Below, in pieces: positions 1 to 7,449 of a DNA stretch of 25,031 nucleotides. The notes beneath the pieces were generated by a model that saw only the letters and a program-made list of their open reading frames with translations, was not told the origin of the DNA and made no database searches. The position numbers were made by a program, and so were the translations under genes. The DNA is taken from positions 1 through 25,031 of the forward strand of contig NZ_CALIAA010000054.1 in the NCBI RefSeq assembly GCF_938040765.1, given 5' to 3'. Source of the stretch: an uncultured Fretibacterium sp. GTDB taxonomy: Bacteria > Synergistota > Synergistia > Synergistales > Aminobacteriaceae. Each line of letters opens with the position of its first letter. Position 1 is the first letter of the stretch.

Positions 1-1
1 G

Positions 2-1045
2 CGGGTACGCTATATCGATATTGCCGAGGTCCCGGACATCCGCTTCTGGGTGAGCCCCGACGTGTTCTTCCTCACTACGGCCTATGCCCTGCACGGGGAG
101 GAGGCCGCCTTCATGGATTTTCTGCGCAGCCTGGTCCGGAACGGGGCGGCCGGGCTGGGGGTCAAGCTGGGGCGTTTCCTGGACAGGCTGCCGGACGAAT
201 TTTATGCGTACGCGGACGAGAACGACTTTCCGATCGTCCTGCTGCCCTCGGAGCTTCGCTACTCCCATGCCATTCGTGCCGCCATGGAGGCGATCCTGGC
301 GGATGAGCGGGAGGATCCCTCGTTCGGCGGCATTTTGGACGACTGCCTCGAGGAGGCCCTGTTCGGGGACTCCCCCATGCGCTCGCTCCTCCGCTTCGAG
401 GAGGCGGGCTTTCCCCTGGACACTCGGGTCCAGGTGGTTCTCATCGCTTTTCGGGACGCAGGGGCCGAGATGGGGGTGAGCGCACTCAGGTCCCTGATGC
501 GCGGGGTCGGCCTCTTTGCCGCGGTCCGGACCTCATCCGAGACCATCGTCCTGATGTCCCGTCCCGATGAGGTTTCGGAGGCGCTCTCCAATTCCCTTTC
601 CCTCCTGGCGGGAGGGGCCCGTATTGCCATGGGGGGATTTCATCGGCTCAAGGATTTCAGGAAATCTTATGAGGAGGCGAAATGGGTCCTGGGTCTGTTC
701 GGCCTTCTCGGCCTGGATGGGGGGGCCCATGCGTTCGAGGACATGGAGCTCTTCGTCCCCCTGCTGCGGAACAGCGCCCCCGAAGGAGCGCATCGTTCCG
801 CACGGCTTCTGCTTGCCCCGCTTATGGACTACGATGCCCGGCACGATGCCGAGCTGATCAATACGCTCCATGCCTTTATCCTGTGCGACCGCAATCATAA
901 GGAGACCGCCAGGACGCTGCACCTTCACCGCAATACCCTTCGTTACCGCCTCGGGAAGATCGAATCCCTCCTGCCCCCGGGAAGCCTGAGCGGATTTCCC
1001 TTCCTGCGCCTTTCCCTGGCGCTGCTGATCCATCTCTCGAAATGA
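2..1045 (+). CDS. PucR-type transcriptional regulator, 5' end cut by window edge
   Basis: The reading frame is open from base 2, so the gene starts outside the window; the GTG at 50 is an internal codon. The first residues (RYIDIAEVPDIRFWV, then FLTTAYAL, GAAGLGVKLGRFLDRLP and PIVLLP) match the N-terminal PucR domain of this regulator family. The C-terminus carries the family helix-turn-helix (CDRNHKETARTLHLHRNTLRYRLGKIE read in two parts), the signature of the PucR/CdaR HTH_30 domain. The middle resembles the GGDEF-like linker of these proteins. Family members are DNA-binding activators of purine, proline, sugar-acid or amino-acid catabolism genes. The gene converges on the amidohydrolase, only 37 bases away. 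The effector and targets cannot be told from the sequence. Confidence 0.88.
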   Translation, partial: RVRYIDIAEVPDIRFWVSPDVFFLTTAYALHGEEAAFMDFLRSLVRNGAAGLGVKLGRFLDRLPDEFYAYADENDFPIVLLPSELRYSHAIRAAMEAILADEREDPSFGGILDDCLEEALFGDSPMRSLLRFEEAGFPLDTRVQVVLIAFRDAGAEMGVSALRSLMRGVGLFAAVRTSSETIVLMSRPDEVSEALSNSLSLLAGGARIAMGGFHRLKDFRKSYEEAKWVLGLFGLLGLDGGAHAFEDMELFVPLLRNSAPEGAHRSARLLLAPLMDYDARHDAELINTLHAFILCDRNHKETARTLHLHRNTLRYRLGKIESLLPPGSLSGFPFLRLSLALLIHLSK

Positions 1046-1082
1046 CGCATCTCGAAATGAGGAATTTGGGGGACGCCCCGCC

Positions 1083-2252
1083 TCAGCGGCTGTAGACCTC
1101 CGCGCCGTCGATGAAGGTCTTGACGACGTGCGTCCGGGCGTCCAGAGGGTCCCCGTCCCAGACCGCCAGGTCGGCGTCCTTGCCGGGCTCGATGGACCCC
1201 ATCCGCTTCTCCAGCCCCAGGTGCTCGGCGGCATACAGGGTCACCGCCCTCAGCGCCTCGTCCGGGGGCAGCCCCGCCTTCACGGCCAAGGAGGCGCAGA
1301 CGATCTGGTGCTCAATGGGAATGACCGGGTGGTCCGTGATGATGCAGAAGTGGACACCGGCCCTCCAGAGCGTCACGGGCGTATCCCAGGACTTGTTGCG
1401 GAGCTCGATCTTGGGTTTCGACGAGAGCGTCGGCCCCACGGCGGCAAAGACCTTTTTCTCCGCCAGCCAGGGCGCGACGAGGTGCCCCTCCGTGCAGTGC
1501 TCGATGGTATAGCGCAGGCCGAACTCCTCGGAGATGCGGACCGCCGTCTGGATGTCGTCCAGGCGGTGGCAGTGGACCCGGAACGGCATCGTCCCGTCCA
1601 GGACGGAAAGAAGCGCCTCCATACCAAGGTCGCGGTCGAAGGGCTCCCCCTTCTTCGCCGCGGCATCGCGCTTCGCCCCGTAGTTCCGCGCCCTCACGAG
1701 GGCGTCGCGCATCAGCCAGGCGTTCCCCATGCGGGTGTTCGGCAGCTTGCCCTTGGCATTGTAGACGCGCACCGGGTTCTCCCCCAGCGCGGCCTTCATC
1801 GCGGAGCACGGCAGAACCGCCATCCGCTCCACGATGTCGGGCTTCGTCTTGACCACCATGCCCTGGCCGCCGATGACGTTGCCGCTCCCCGGCAAAGACT
1901 GCACGCAGGTCACGCCGCCCGAAAGGGCGTCGGAAAAAGACGTGTCCCCGGGATAGAGGGCGTCGAGAATGCGAAGCTGAGGCAGCACGGGCTCCACCAT
2001 GTCGTTGGCATCCTGCATGCTCTCGGGGAACCCCTCGTTGTAGGTCCCCATGTGGACGTGGGCATCGATCAGCCCCGGGGTGACGAGACACCCTCCGAGG
2101 TCGGCGACATCGGCCCCCGCCGGAACGGGGATATCCTCCCCGACCTGGGCGATGCGGCCTCCCTCCAGGACGACGACGCCCTTCTTCAGACGTTGTCCCG
2201 TGCCCGTCCAGACCTCGGCCCCCACGAGATACTTTTTGTCCGTGGAACTCAA
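1083..2252 (-). CDS. Metal-dependent amidohydrolase (imidazolonepropionase-like, COG1228 type)
   Basis: A 389-residue cytosolic hydrolase of the amidohydrolase superfamily, likely cleaving a cyclic amide or similar C-N bond; the substrate is unknown. The fold's metal-ligand motif is clear: PGLIDAHVHMG with D63, H65 and H67. Further candidate ligands are H227/H229 (FRVHCHRLDD), H252 (IEHCTEGH) and D307 (IITDHPV). The C-terminal strand IEPGKDADLAVWDGDP is typical of the superfamily's small beta domain. The start is TTG at 2252, preceded by AGGGGG about 8 bases upstream; no in-frame ATG lies near it. The gene diverges from the MATE exporter and has its own promoter-like element. A 38-base stretch near its 3' end recurs inverted at the right edge of the window. 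Confidence 0.87.
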   Translation of the reverse strand: MSSTDKKYLVGAEVWTGTGQRLKKGVVVLEGGRIAQVGEDIPVPAGADVADLGGCLVTPGLIDAHVHMGTYNEGFPESMQDANDMVEPVLPQLRILDALYPGDTSFSDALSGGVTCVQSLPGSGNVIGGQGMVVKTKPDIVERMAVLPCSAMKAALGENPVRVYNAKGKLPNTRMGNAWLMRDALVRARNYGAKRDAAAKKGEPFDRDLGMEALLSVLDGTMPFRVHCHRLDDIQTAVRISEEFGLRYTIEHCTEGHLVAPWLAEKKVFAAVGPTLSSKPKIELRNKSWDTPVTLWRAGVHFCIITDHPVIPIEHQIVCASLAVKAGLPPDEALRAVTLYAAEHLGLEKRMGSIEPGKDADLAVWDGDPLDARTHVVKTFIDGAEVYSR

Positions 2253-2355
2253 GAACTCGCCCCCCTGGTAAGAATCGCATGGTTCTCTCGAAACGGCCTA
2301 CGCCCTTCGGCCCCCGGCCATCCGAGACCATGCGCGAAATCCATCCCCGCCGGGT

Positions 2356-2386
2356 ATTATAGCGTATCGCTTCGAGCCTCCGTCAA
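2356..2386 (-). promoter_or_regulatory. Candidate promoter of the amidohydrolase gene
   Basis: On the minus strand a perfect TATAAT (2361-2356) lies downstream of TTGACG (2386-2381). The 19-base spacer is 1-2 longer than optimal. It sits about 105 bases upstream of the TTG start. Seen in sequence; function inferred. Confidence 0.5.
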
Positions 2387-2411
2387 GGGACCCGGAGCAC
2401 GGGGGATGCGC

Positions 2412-2417
2412 TATAAT
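2412..2417 (+). promoter_or_regulatory. Candidate -10 element upstream of the MATE gene
   Basis: A perfect TATAAT lies about 110 bases before the MATE start, in the divergent spacer. I see no good -35 hexamer at 16-18 bases, so it would need an activator or be weak. Confidence 0.35.
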
Positions 2418-2524
2418 GGCCTGGACTCGACGACTCTCCCCTCTTCCCCGGCCGCGAGCGAGGATGGGCGCCCCTGTTTTCCGTCATGACTCTTTGCATT
2501 ACATTCTCGTTCGGGAGGGAACGC

Positions 2525-3964
2525 ATGACCGTGCCGCCAAAGCCGCCGACAAACCGAGAAGCCGTTTTCCCCCGCCCCTGGACGTCCCTTCTTTCCGGCC
2601 GCGCCGACCTCGAGAAGGACAGCCCCATGAGGGCGCTGATCGTCCTGGCCGTGCCCTCGGTGGGACTCTTCCTGTTCAACGGCCTGCTGGGACTGGTGGA
2701 CACCATCTTCGTCTCCTGGCTGGGCGAGCTGCCCATGGCCGCCATGTCCTTCAACCTGCCCGTCAACCTGTGCGCCTTCGCCACGCTCGAGTGCGTGGGC
2801 GGCGGCGCGGCCGCGCTCATGGGACGCCACCTGGGCCGACATGACCCCGATACCGCCCGGCACGTCGCGCGCAGCGCCCTGGCCCTGCTCTATCTCGTCT
2901 GCCTCCTGTCCGCACCGATGCTCCTGCCCCCGGTATCGGGCGCCCTGTTCAAGGCGCTCGGGGCCGGAGGGGACCCCGAGCTGCTGCGGCTGTGCTGGCT
3001 CTACAACCTGTGGACGCCGCTCATGCTGCCGTTCATCGGCTACACCTACATCGCCAACACCACCGCCCGCGCCCAGGGGGACACCCTGACGCCCTTCAAG
3101 GCCATCGCCCTCGCCAACACGGTCAACATGCTCCTCGATCCGCTCTTCATCTTCACGTTCGGCTGGGGCGTATCGGGCGCGGCCTCCGCAACCTGTCTTT
3201 CGCGGGTCGTCTCGGTGCTCTACCTCCTGAGGAAGATGCCGCGCATCAGCGCCATCCCCGTGCCGCCTCTCCTCCATCCCAGGACGGAGCTCTGCGCCTG
3301 GTGGGGCCCCATCCTCCGGATCGGCGTCCCCATAGCCCTGACGACGGCCAGCGTGGCCATGGGGATGGGCGGGACCAACAGCATCCTGATGAACTACGGG
3401 CACCGCGCGGTCTCCGCATGGATGCTGGGCATGAGGGTGGAGGACCTGGCGTTCAACTTCCTCTTCGGCCTCTACATGGCGCTCATCCCCTACGTCGCCT
3501 ACAACTACGGCAGGCGGGACCTGGACCGCATGACCGCGGGCCTGCGCTCCGCGCTCCTGCTGGGCATGATCCTGATGGGCTCGATCGGCGCGGTCATCTA
3601 CGTCTGGCCGAGGCTCTTCCTGGGGATCTTCCGCCCCTCGCAGGAGACGACCGAGATGGCCGTCCGGGCCATCAGGGCGTCCGTCCCCTCCTATCCTTGC
3701 AGCGTCTTCCTGATCCTCGTCGGCGCGTTCTTCGTCGGCATCGGGCAGTCGCTCTACGGGACGATCGTCCAGATCCTGCGCTCCATCGTCTTCCGCATCT
3801 CCGCGGCCCGGCTCTTCTTCCTGTGGTTCGCCCCGCAGCACATCTGGTGGTTCCAGTCCCTCGCGGCCTTCCTCGGCAGCCTGGTGTCCCTGGCGTTCCT
3901 GGCCCTGGTCCTGCGGCGCCTGAGGGGGTCGCTGGGTCCGGAGGAGGACGGGACGGGCCCATGA
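2525..3964 (+). CDS. MATE-family multidrug/metabolite efflux transporter
   Basis: A polytopic inner-membrane antiporter of 479 residues, a normal length for the MATE (DinF/NorM-like) family, which exports small cationic or organic molecules using Na+ or H+ gradients. About twelve hydrophobic segments are visible. The first begins VPSVGLFLFNGLLGLVDTIF, the usual MATE helix 1, followed by LPMAAMSFNLPVN. The repeat in the second half includes the family-like SVAMGMGGTNSILMNYG. The open frame extends back to 2486, but GGGAGGG at 2513-2519 stands 5 bases before the ATG at 2525, so I chose that start. The N-terminus before helix 1 is a longer, proline-rich cytosolic leader (about 35 residues) than usual. 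Its partner across the divergent promoter is the amidohydrolase; a functional link is only possible. Confidence 0.9.
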   Translation: MTVPPKPPTNREAVFPRPWTSLLSGRADLEKDSPMRALIVLAVPSVGLFLFNGLLGLVDTIFVSWLGELPMAAMSFNLPVNLCAFATLECVGGGAAALMGRHLGRHDPDTARHVARSALALLYLVCLLSAPMLLPPVSGALFKALGAGGDPELLRLCWLYNLWTPLMLPFIGYTYIANTTARAQGDTLTPFKAIALANTVNMLLDPLFIFTFGWGVSGAASATCLSRVVSVLYLLRKMPRISAIPVPPLLHPRTELCAWWGPILRIGVPIALTTASVAMGMGGTNSILMNYGHRAVSAWMLGMRVEDLAFNFLFGLYMALIPYVAYNYGRRDLDRMTAGLRSALLLGMILMGSIGAVIYVWPRLFLGIFRPSQETTEMAVRAIRASVPSYPCSVFLILVGAFFVGIGQSLYGTIVQILRSIVFRISAARLFFLWFAPQHIWWFQSLAAFLGSLVSLAFLALVLRRLRGSLGPEEDGTGP

Positions 3965-3976
3965 CGCCCCTACGCG

Positions 3977-3982
3977 TATAAT
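3977..3982 (+). promoter_or_regulatory. Candidate -10 element for the ychF-like gene
   Basis: A perfect TATAAT lies 96 bases before the TTG start and just after the MATE stop. No convincing -35 is seen. The leader that follows contains a GC-rich repeat (GCCGGC at 4028 and again at 4041) able to form a hairpin. Confidence 0.35.
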
Positions 3983-4078
3983 AATAGGGTGAAATGATGC
4001 CGTCATGAAAAAATCGGGAACGAATTGCCGGCGCCGCGGTGCCGGCGCGTGTTCCGTTCGGATCTGGAGGGATTTCTT

Positions 4079-5176
4079 TTGTTGAAATGTGGAATCGTCG
4101 GCCTACCGCTCTGCGGCAAGTCGACCGTCTTCAACGTGATCACCCGGGCCGGGGCGGAGGTCAAGCCCTACGCCAGCGGCAAGACCGAGCCCAACCGGGC
4201 GTTGGTCAGCGTGCCGGACAGGCGCTTCGACAGGCTGGTGGAGATCTTCGCGCCCAAAAAGGCGACGCCCGCGACGGTGGAGTTCGTGGACCTGGCGGGG
4301 CTCTCCCGGGACGCCAGCAAGGGCGCGGGGCTGGGGACCTCCTTCCTCTCCTTCGTCTCGGAGTCGGACGCGCTGTTGCACGTCGTTCGGGTCTTCGGGA
4401 ACCCGAACGTTCCCCACCCGGAGAACTCCATCGACCCCCTGCGCGACTGGAAAATCGTGGAGATGGAGCTGATCTACCGAGATCTGGGCGTCATCGAAAA
4501 CCGGCTCTCCCGACTGGACGAGAAGGCGGCGAAGAAGAAGACGACCCCCGCGGAGGCCGCGGAGGCCGAGCTTCTGCACGCGCTCCAGGACCACCTGATG
4601 GAGGAACGGCCGCTGCGGGAGTACCCCCTGACCGACGAACAGAAAAGGACGCTGTCGGGGTTCGCCTTCCTGACCCTGAAGCCGGAGCTGGTGGTGCTGA
4701 ACCTGGACGAGGGGCAGACGGGCTCCGTCCCGGCCGCGGACGCCCTGGAGGCGGCCATGGGGGAGAAGGGGCTCCTGACCCTGCGCATCTTCGGGTCCAT
4801 CGAGATGGACCTGGCGCAGCTGGAGCCGGGGGAACAGGAGGAATTCATGAAGGAGCTGAAGATCGACGAGCCGGGCCGGGACCGCCTGATCCACGAGGCG
4901 TACCGCCTGCTGGGGCTCCTGTCGTTCTTCACGAGCGGCGCGGACGAGGTTCGCGCCTGGACGCTGCACGACGGCGACACCGCGGTGGACGCGGCCGGCG
5001 CCATCCACTCCGACCTCGCCCGCGGATTCATCCGGGCCCAGGTGGTGGCCTACGACGACTTCGTCTCGTGCGGGGCGACGCTCGCCGCCTGCCGCGACAA
5101 GGGCGTCCTGAGGCTCGAGGGAAAGGAGTACCGGGTCCGGGACGGGGACATGATCGAGATACGGTTCAATATCTAG
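4079..5176 (+). CDS. ychF: YchF-like P-loop ATPase/GTPase with TGS domain
   Basis: A translation-factor-class (Obg/YchF family) cytosolic NTPase of 365 residues, the usual YchF length. The G1 loop is GLPLCGKST (residues 8-16), G3 is DLAG (71-74), and KGAGLGTSFL follows as in YchF. The position that is NKxD in GTPases reads NLDE (208-211), the NxxE form associated with ATP preference in YchF. The C-terminal TGS/DUF933 part (about 282-365) is clear: FFTSGADEVRAWTL, then FIRAQVVAYDDF, and RDGDMIEIRFNI at the end. The start is TTG at 4079 (or the next codon, TTG 4082), with GGAGGGA at 4066-4072. LCGKST in place of the common NVGKST suggests it could be a divergent paralogue, with a canonical ychF elsewhere in the genome. 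Confidence 0.85.
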   Translation: MLKCGIVGLPLCGKSTVFNVITRAGAEVKPYASGKTEPNRALVSVPDRRFDRLVEIFAPKKATPATVEFVDLAGLSRDASKGAGLGTSFLSFVSESDALLHVVRVFGNPNVPHPENSIDPLRDWKIVEMELIYRDLGVIENRLSRLDEKAAKKKTTPAEAAEAELLHALQDHLMEERPLREYPLTDEQKRTLSGFAFLTLKPELVVLNLDEGQTGSVPAADALEAAMGEKGLLTLRIFGSIEMDLAQLEPGEQEEFMKELKIDEPGRDRLIHEAYRLLGLLSFFTSGADEVRAWTLHDGDTAVDAAGAIHSDLARGFIRAQVVAYDDFVSCGATLAACRDKGVLRLEGKEYRVRDGDMIEIRFNI

Positions 5177-5366
5177 CCGACATTCAGCCGACGCCCACAA
5201 ACTATTTTTGTTTGAGGGATGAGGATTGGGGTTGTAATCGGGATGGGGAAGCCCTACACTGCTGTTAGAATATACGGGACGCCGCTTCCGCCCCCCGGCC
5301 CGAATCGGGCGGCCGGACGTCATCCCGGCGGTGTCCATTGTCCGGACAAGGAGTGTTGAGGCGATC

Positions 5367-7019
5367 ATGAAAAAACGACTGCTCCGGAGGCTCCTCCTGT
5401 CGATCTGTCTCCTCGTGGGGACGTGCGCCGCGTACGCCCGGGACGGGGAGGTCACCCTTTATTCGCTCAATCATCTCCAAAGCCGCCTCCTGCCCGTCAA
5501 GGCATCGGCGAAGCAGTCGCTTCCCGCCATGGGGGGACTGTCCGCGGCCGCGGGAATCGTGAAAGCGGACATGAGGAAGAGCGTCAACCCCATATTCGCC
5601 GCGACCGGAGAGGCCGTCGCGGGGACGATGTGGCGTTATTTCAAGGGCAGGCCCGAGATGACCGCGCTCGAGAAGGCCGGGGTCGCGGTCAACTCGCTCG
5701 GCAAGCACGAGTTCGACTACGGCCTGGGGCACCTGAAGGAGGCGCTTTCCGCGACCCACATCCCCATCGTCATCTCGAACCTCGTCACACGGGACCCCGA
5801 GCTGCCGGGCACCCTGCAGAAGAACGTCGTGCTGCAGGCGGGCGACATGAAGGTGGGATTTTTCGGGCTCCTCTCCCCCGCTATTATGCGGCTGACCAAC
5901 CAGCCCGAGGGGGTCTCGTTCGATCCGGATTTCAGCGCCGTGGCCCGGGAGATGGTGGACGATCTGAGGCGGAAGGGCGCCGACGTCATCGTCCTTCTCA
6001 GCGGCCTCTACGAGAATGAGAGCGTCGCACTGGCCAAGTCGGTGGCGGGAATACACGTCATCACGGGATGCGGGTCCCCCGTCAGGGAGGCCGACAAACC
6101 CATCTTCATCAAGGATCCGGAGGGCGGCAAGACCGTCCTCATATGGAGCGGCGTATGGGGACAATTCGTGGGGCGCCTTGGCATCAGGATCAAGGACGGC
6201 AGGCTGGACGCCCGAAGAACCTCGTGGAAGCTGCTTCCCATTCGGGACCGGGCGGCACCCGACCCCGGAGTGCTGGAGGTCGCCCTCGAATACGAGGACA
6301 AGCTGGCGCGCGCCCTCAGCCGCGTGATCGGAAACTTCGCACGCCCGATCGACGCCCGGGAGAAAACCCTGCGGACCGGGGAGGCGCCCATCGGGAACTT
6401 CATCACCGACAGCATGCGCTTCAAGGCCGGCACGGACGTGGCCCTGATCAACAGCGGAGGGATCCGCGGGGACATCATCTATCCCGCGGGGAAGTTCTCG
6501 GAACGGACCCTCGCGGACATGCTGCCCTTCGGGGACCGGATCTTCGTGCTGACCCTGACGGGAAAGGAGCTGCGCAGGGTGCTCGAGATCTCCGCCTCGG
6601 CCCTGATCGCGGGCGAAGCGGACGCCTACGACCCCACGAAACGCCTCCACAAGGGCTCGTTCCTTCAGGTATCCGGGCTCAAAGCCGTCTACGACCTCTC
6701 CGAGCCCCCCACCGTCATGAAGGACGACCGCGTGCTCACCCTGGGCAGCCGTCTGAAGTCCCTCCTCGTCCTCAAGGACGGCGGATGGAAGGAGGTCGCG
6801 GACGACGGGACCTACACCGTGGCCACCACGGGATGGATGGCCAACGGGGACGACGCGGAGAAGTACGGGATTCTGAGGAGCGCCTCCCGTACCGAGACCC
6901 CCTATCTCGACACCGACGCCTTTGCCGAATATCTTGCCGTCGGGTGCCGGGGGAAGGCGGACCCCCGGGAGGAAGGGCGCATCACCGTCACGGGGCGCGA
7001 AGGGGAGCGGCCTCTTTGA
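5367..7019 (+). CDS. Exported UshA/5'-nucleotidase-like protein with degenerate metal site (probable pseudoenzyme)
   Basis: A 550-residue periplasmic or surface protein with a Sec signal peptide (basic KKRLLRR, hydrophobic core, cleavage after AYA-24). The N-terminal half aligns with the metallophosphatase domain of UshA-type 5'-nucleotidases, but the metal ligands are changed. The ND-x-H motif is NHLQ (35-38), the D-x-G-D motif is ATGE (79-82), GNHEFD is GKHEFD (112-117), SHLG is SGLY (212-215) and GHSH is GCGS (234-237). The HEFD catalytic dyad residues remain. The C-terminal 5'-nucleotidase substrate domain looks intact: GNFITDSM, ALINSGGIRGDI and LPFGDRIFVL at about 343-396, then FLQVSGLKAVYD. 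The start is ATG 5367 with GAGG 5 bases before it; an upstream in-frame GTG at 5331 would bury the signal peptide. It may bind nucleotides without cleaving them. Confidence 0.82.
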   Translation: MKKRLLRRLLLSICLLVGTCAAYARDGEVTLYSLNHLQSRLLPVKASAKQSLPAMGGLSAAAGIVKADMRKSVNPIFAATGEAVAGTMWRYFKGRPEMTALEKAGVAVNSLGKHEFDYGLGHLKEALSATHIPIVISNLVTRDPELPGTLQKNVVLQAGDMKVGFFGLLSPAIMRLTNQPEGVSFDPDFSAVAREMVDDLRRKGADVIVLLSGLYENESVALAKSVAGIHVITGCGSPVREADKPIFIKDPEGGKTVLIWSGVWGQFVGRLGIRIKDGRLDARRTSWKLLPIRDRAAPDPGVLEVALEYEDKLARALSRVIGNFARPIDAREKTLRTGEAPIGNFITDSMRFKAGTDVALINSGGIRGDIIYPAGKFSERTLADMLPFGDRIFVLTLTGKELRRVLEISASALIAGEADAYDPTKRLHKGSFLQVSGLKAVYDLSEPPTVMKDDRVLTLGSRLKSLLVLKDGGWKEVADDGTYTVATTGWMANGDDAEKYGILRSASRTETPYLDTDAFAEYLAVGCRGKADPREEGRITVTGREGERPL

Positions 7020-7056
7020 GCTCTCCCGGTACGGCGCATCCTCCAGGAGGCGGCCT

Positions 7057-7422
7057 TTGAGACGCTACACCCCATGGAAACGTCTTTACAACGCCACCCG
7101 GTACTCCCTCAGCGGGCTTCTGCAGGCTTTCAGGCAGGAGCAGGCCTTCGAGTACGAGGCCGTGGTGTTCTTCTTTCTGTGCGCCCTGCTGCTCTGCCTG
7201 CGGCTTCCGCTGCCGCATTCCCTGGCCGTGATCGGGGGGTGGATGGCCGTGATGGCCCTCGAGCTGGTCAACAGCGCGGTCGAAAGGGCCTTCGACTTGA
7301 TCGACAGGGATTATCGCGCCGAGATCAAGGCGGGGAAGGACATGCTCTCCGCAGCCGTGTTCCTTGCGATCGTGTTCAACGTCATTCTCTGGGCGGCGCT
7401 GATCTTTCAGCTCCGCATCTGA
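7057..7422 (+). CDS. dgkA: Diacylglycerol kinase, prokaryotic DgkA type
   Basis: A small integral-membrane kinase of 121 residues, the expected DgkA size. It phosphorylates diacylglycerol (or undecaprenol in some Gram-positive homologues) and so recycles lipid from envelope polymer synthesis. The family signature is seen as ALELVNSAVERAFDLID (residues 67-83), followed by KAGKDMLSAAVFLAI (91-105). An acidic cluster in FRQEQAFEYE (25-34) corresponds to the conserved glutamate of the N-terminal amphipathic helix. Three hydrophobic helices are visible. The start is TTG 7057, with a perfect AGGAGG at 7045-7050, 6 bases upstream; the frame is open further up but lacks a better site. It begins 37 bases after the 5'-nucleotidase-like gene, so co-transcription is likely. 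Confidence 0.92.
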   Translation: MRRYTPWKRLYNATRYSLSGLLQAFRQEQAFEYEAVVFFFLCALLLCLRLPLPHSLAVIGGWMAVMALELVNSAVERAFDLIDRDYRAEIKAGKDMLSAAVFLAIVFNVILWAALIFQLRI

Positions 7423-7449
7423 CGCTAGAAAGCAAAGGAGATGTCGCCG

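Noticed and set aside
1031..1062. Imperfect tandem duplication CATCTC..GAAATGA around the PucR stop codon
   Set aside because: Only 13-15 bases long and imperfect; a small slippage event explains it and no function is suggested.
2411..4006. Long open frames on the strand opposite the MATE gene (and similarly opposite 9135-11393 and 14043-15932)
   Set aside because: They are arginine/glycine/proline-rich antisense shadows of high-GC genes, with no recognisable domains.
5281..5320. GC-rich hairpin GCCCGA-A-TCGGGC before the 5'-nucleotidase-like gene
   Set aside because: Short 6-bp stem without a T-run or matching context; too weak to call a terminator or riboswitch.
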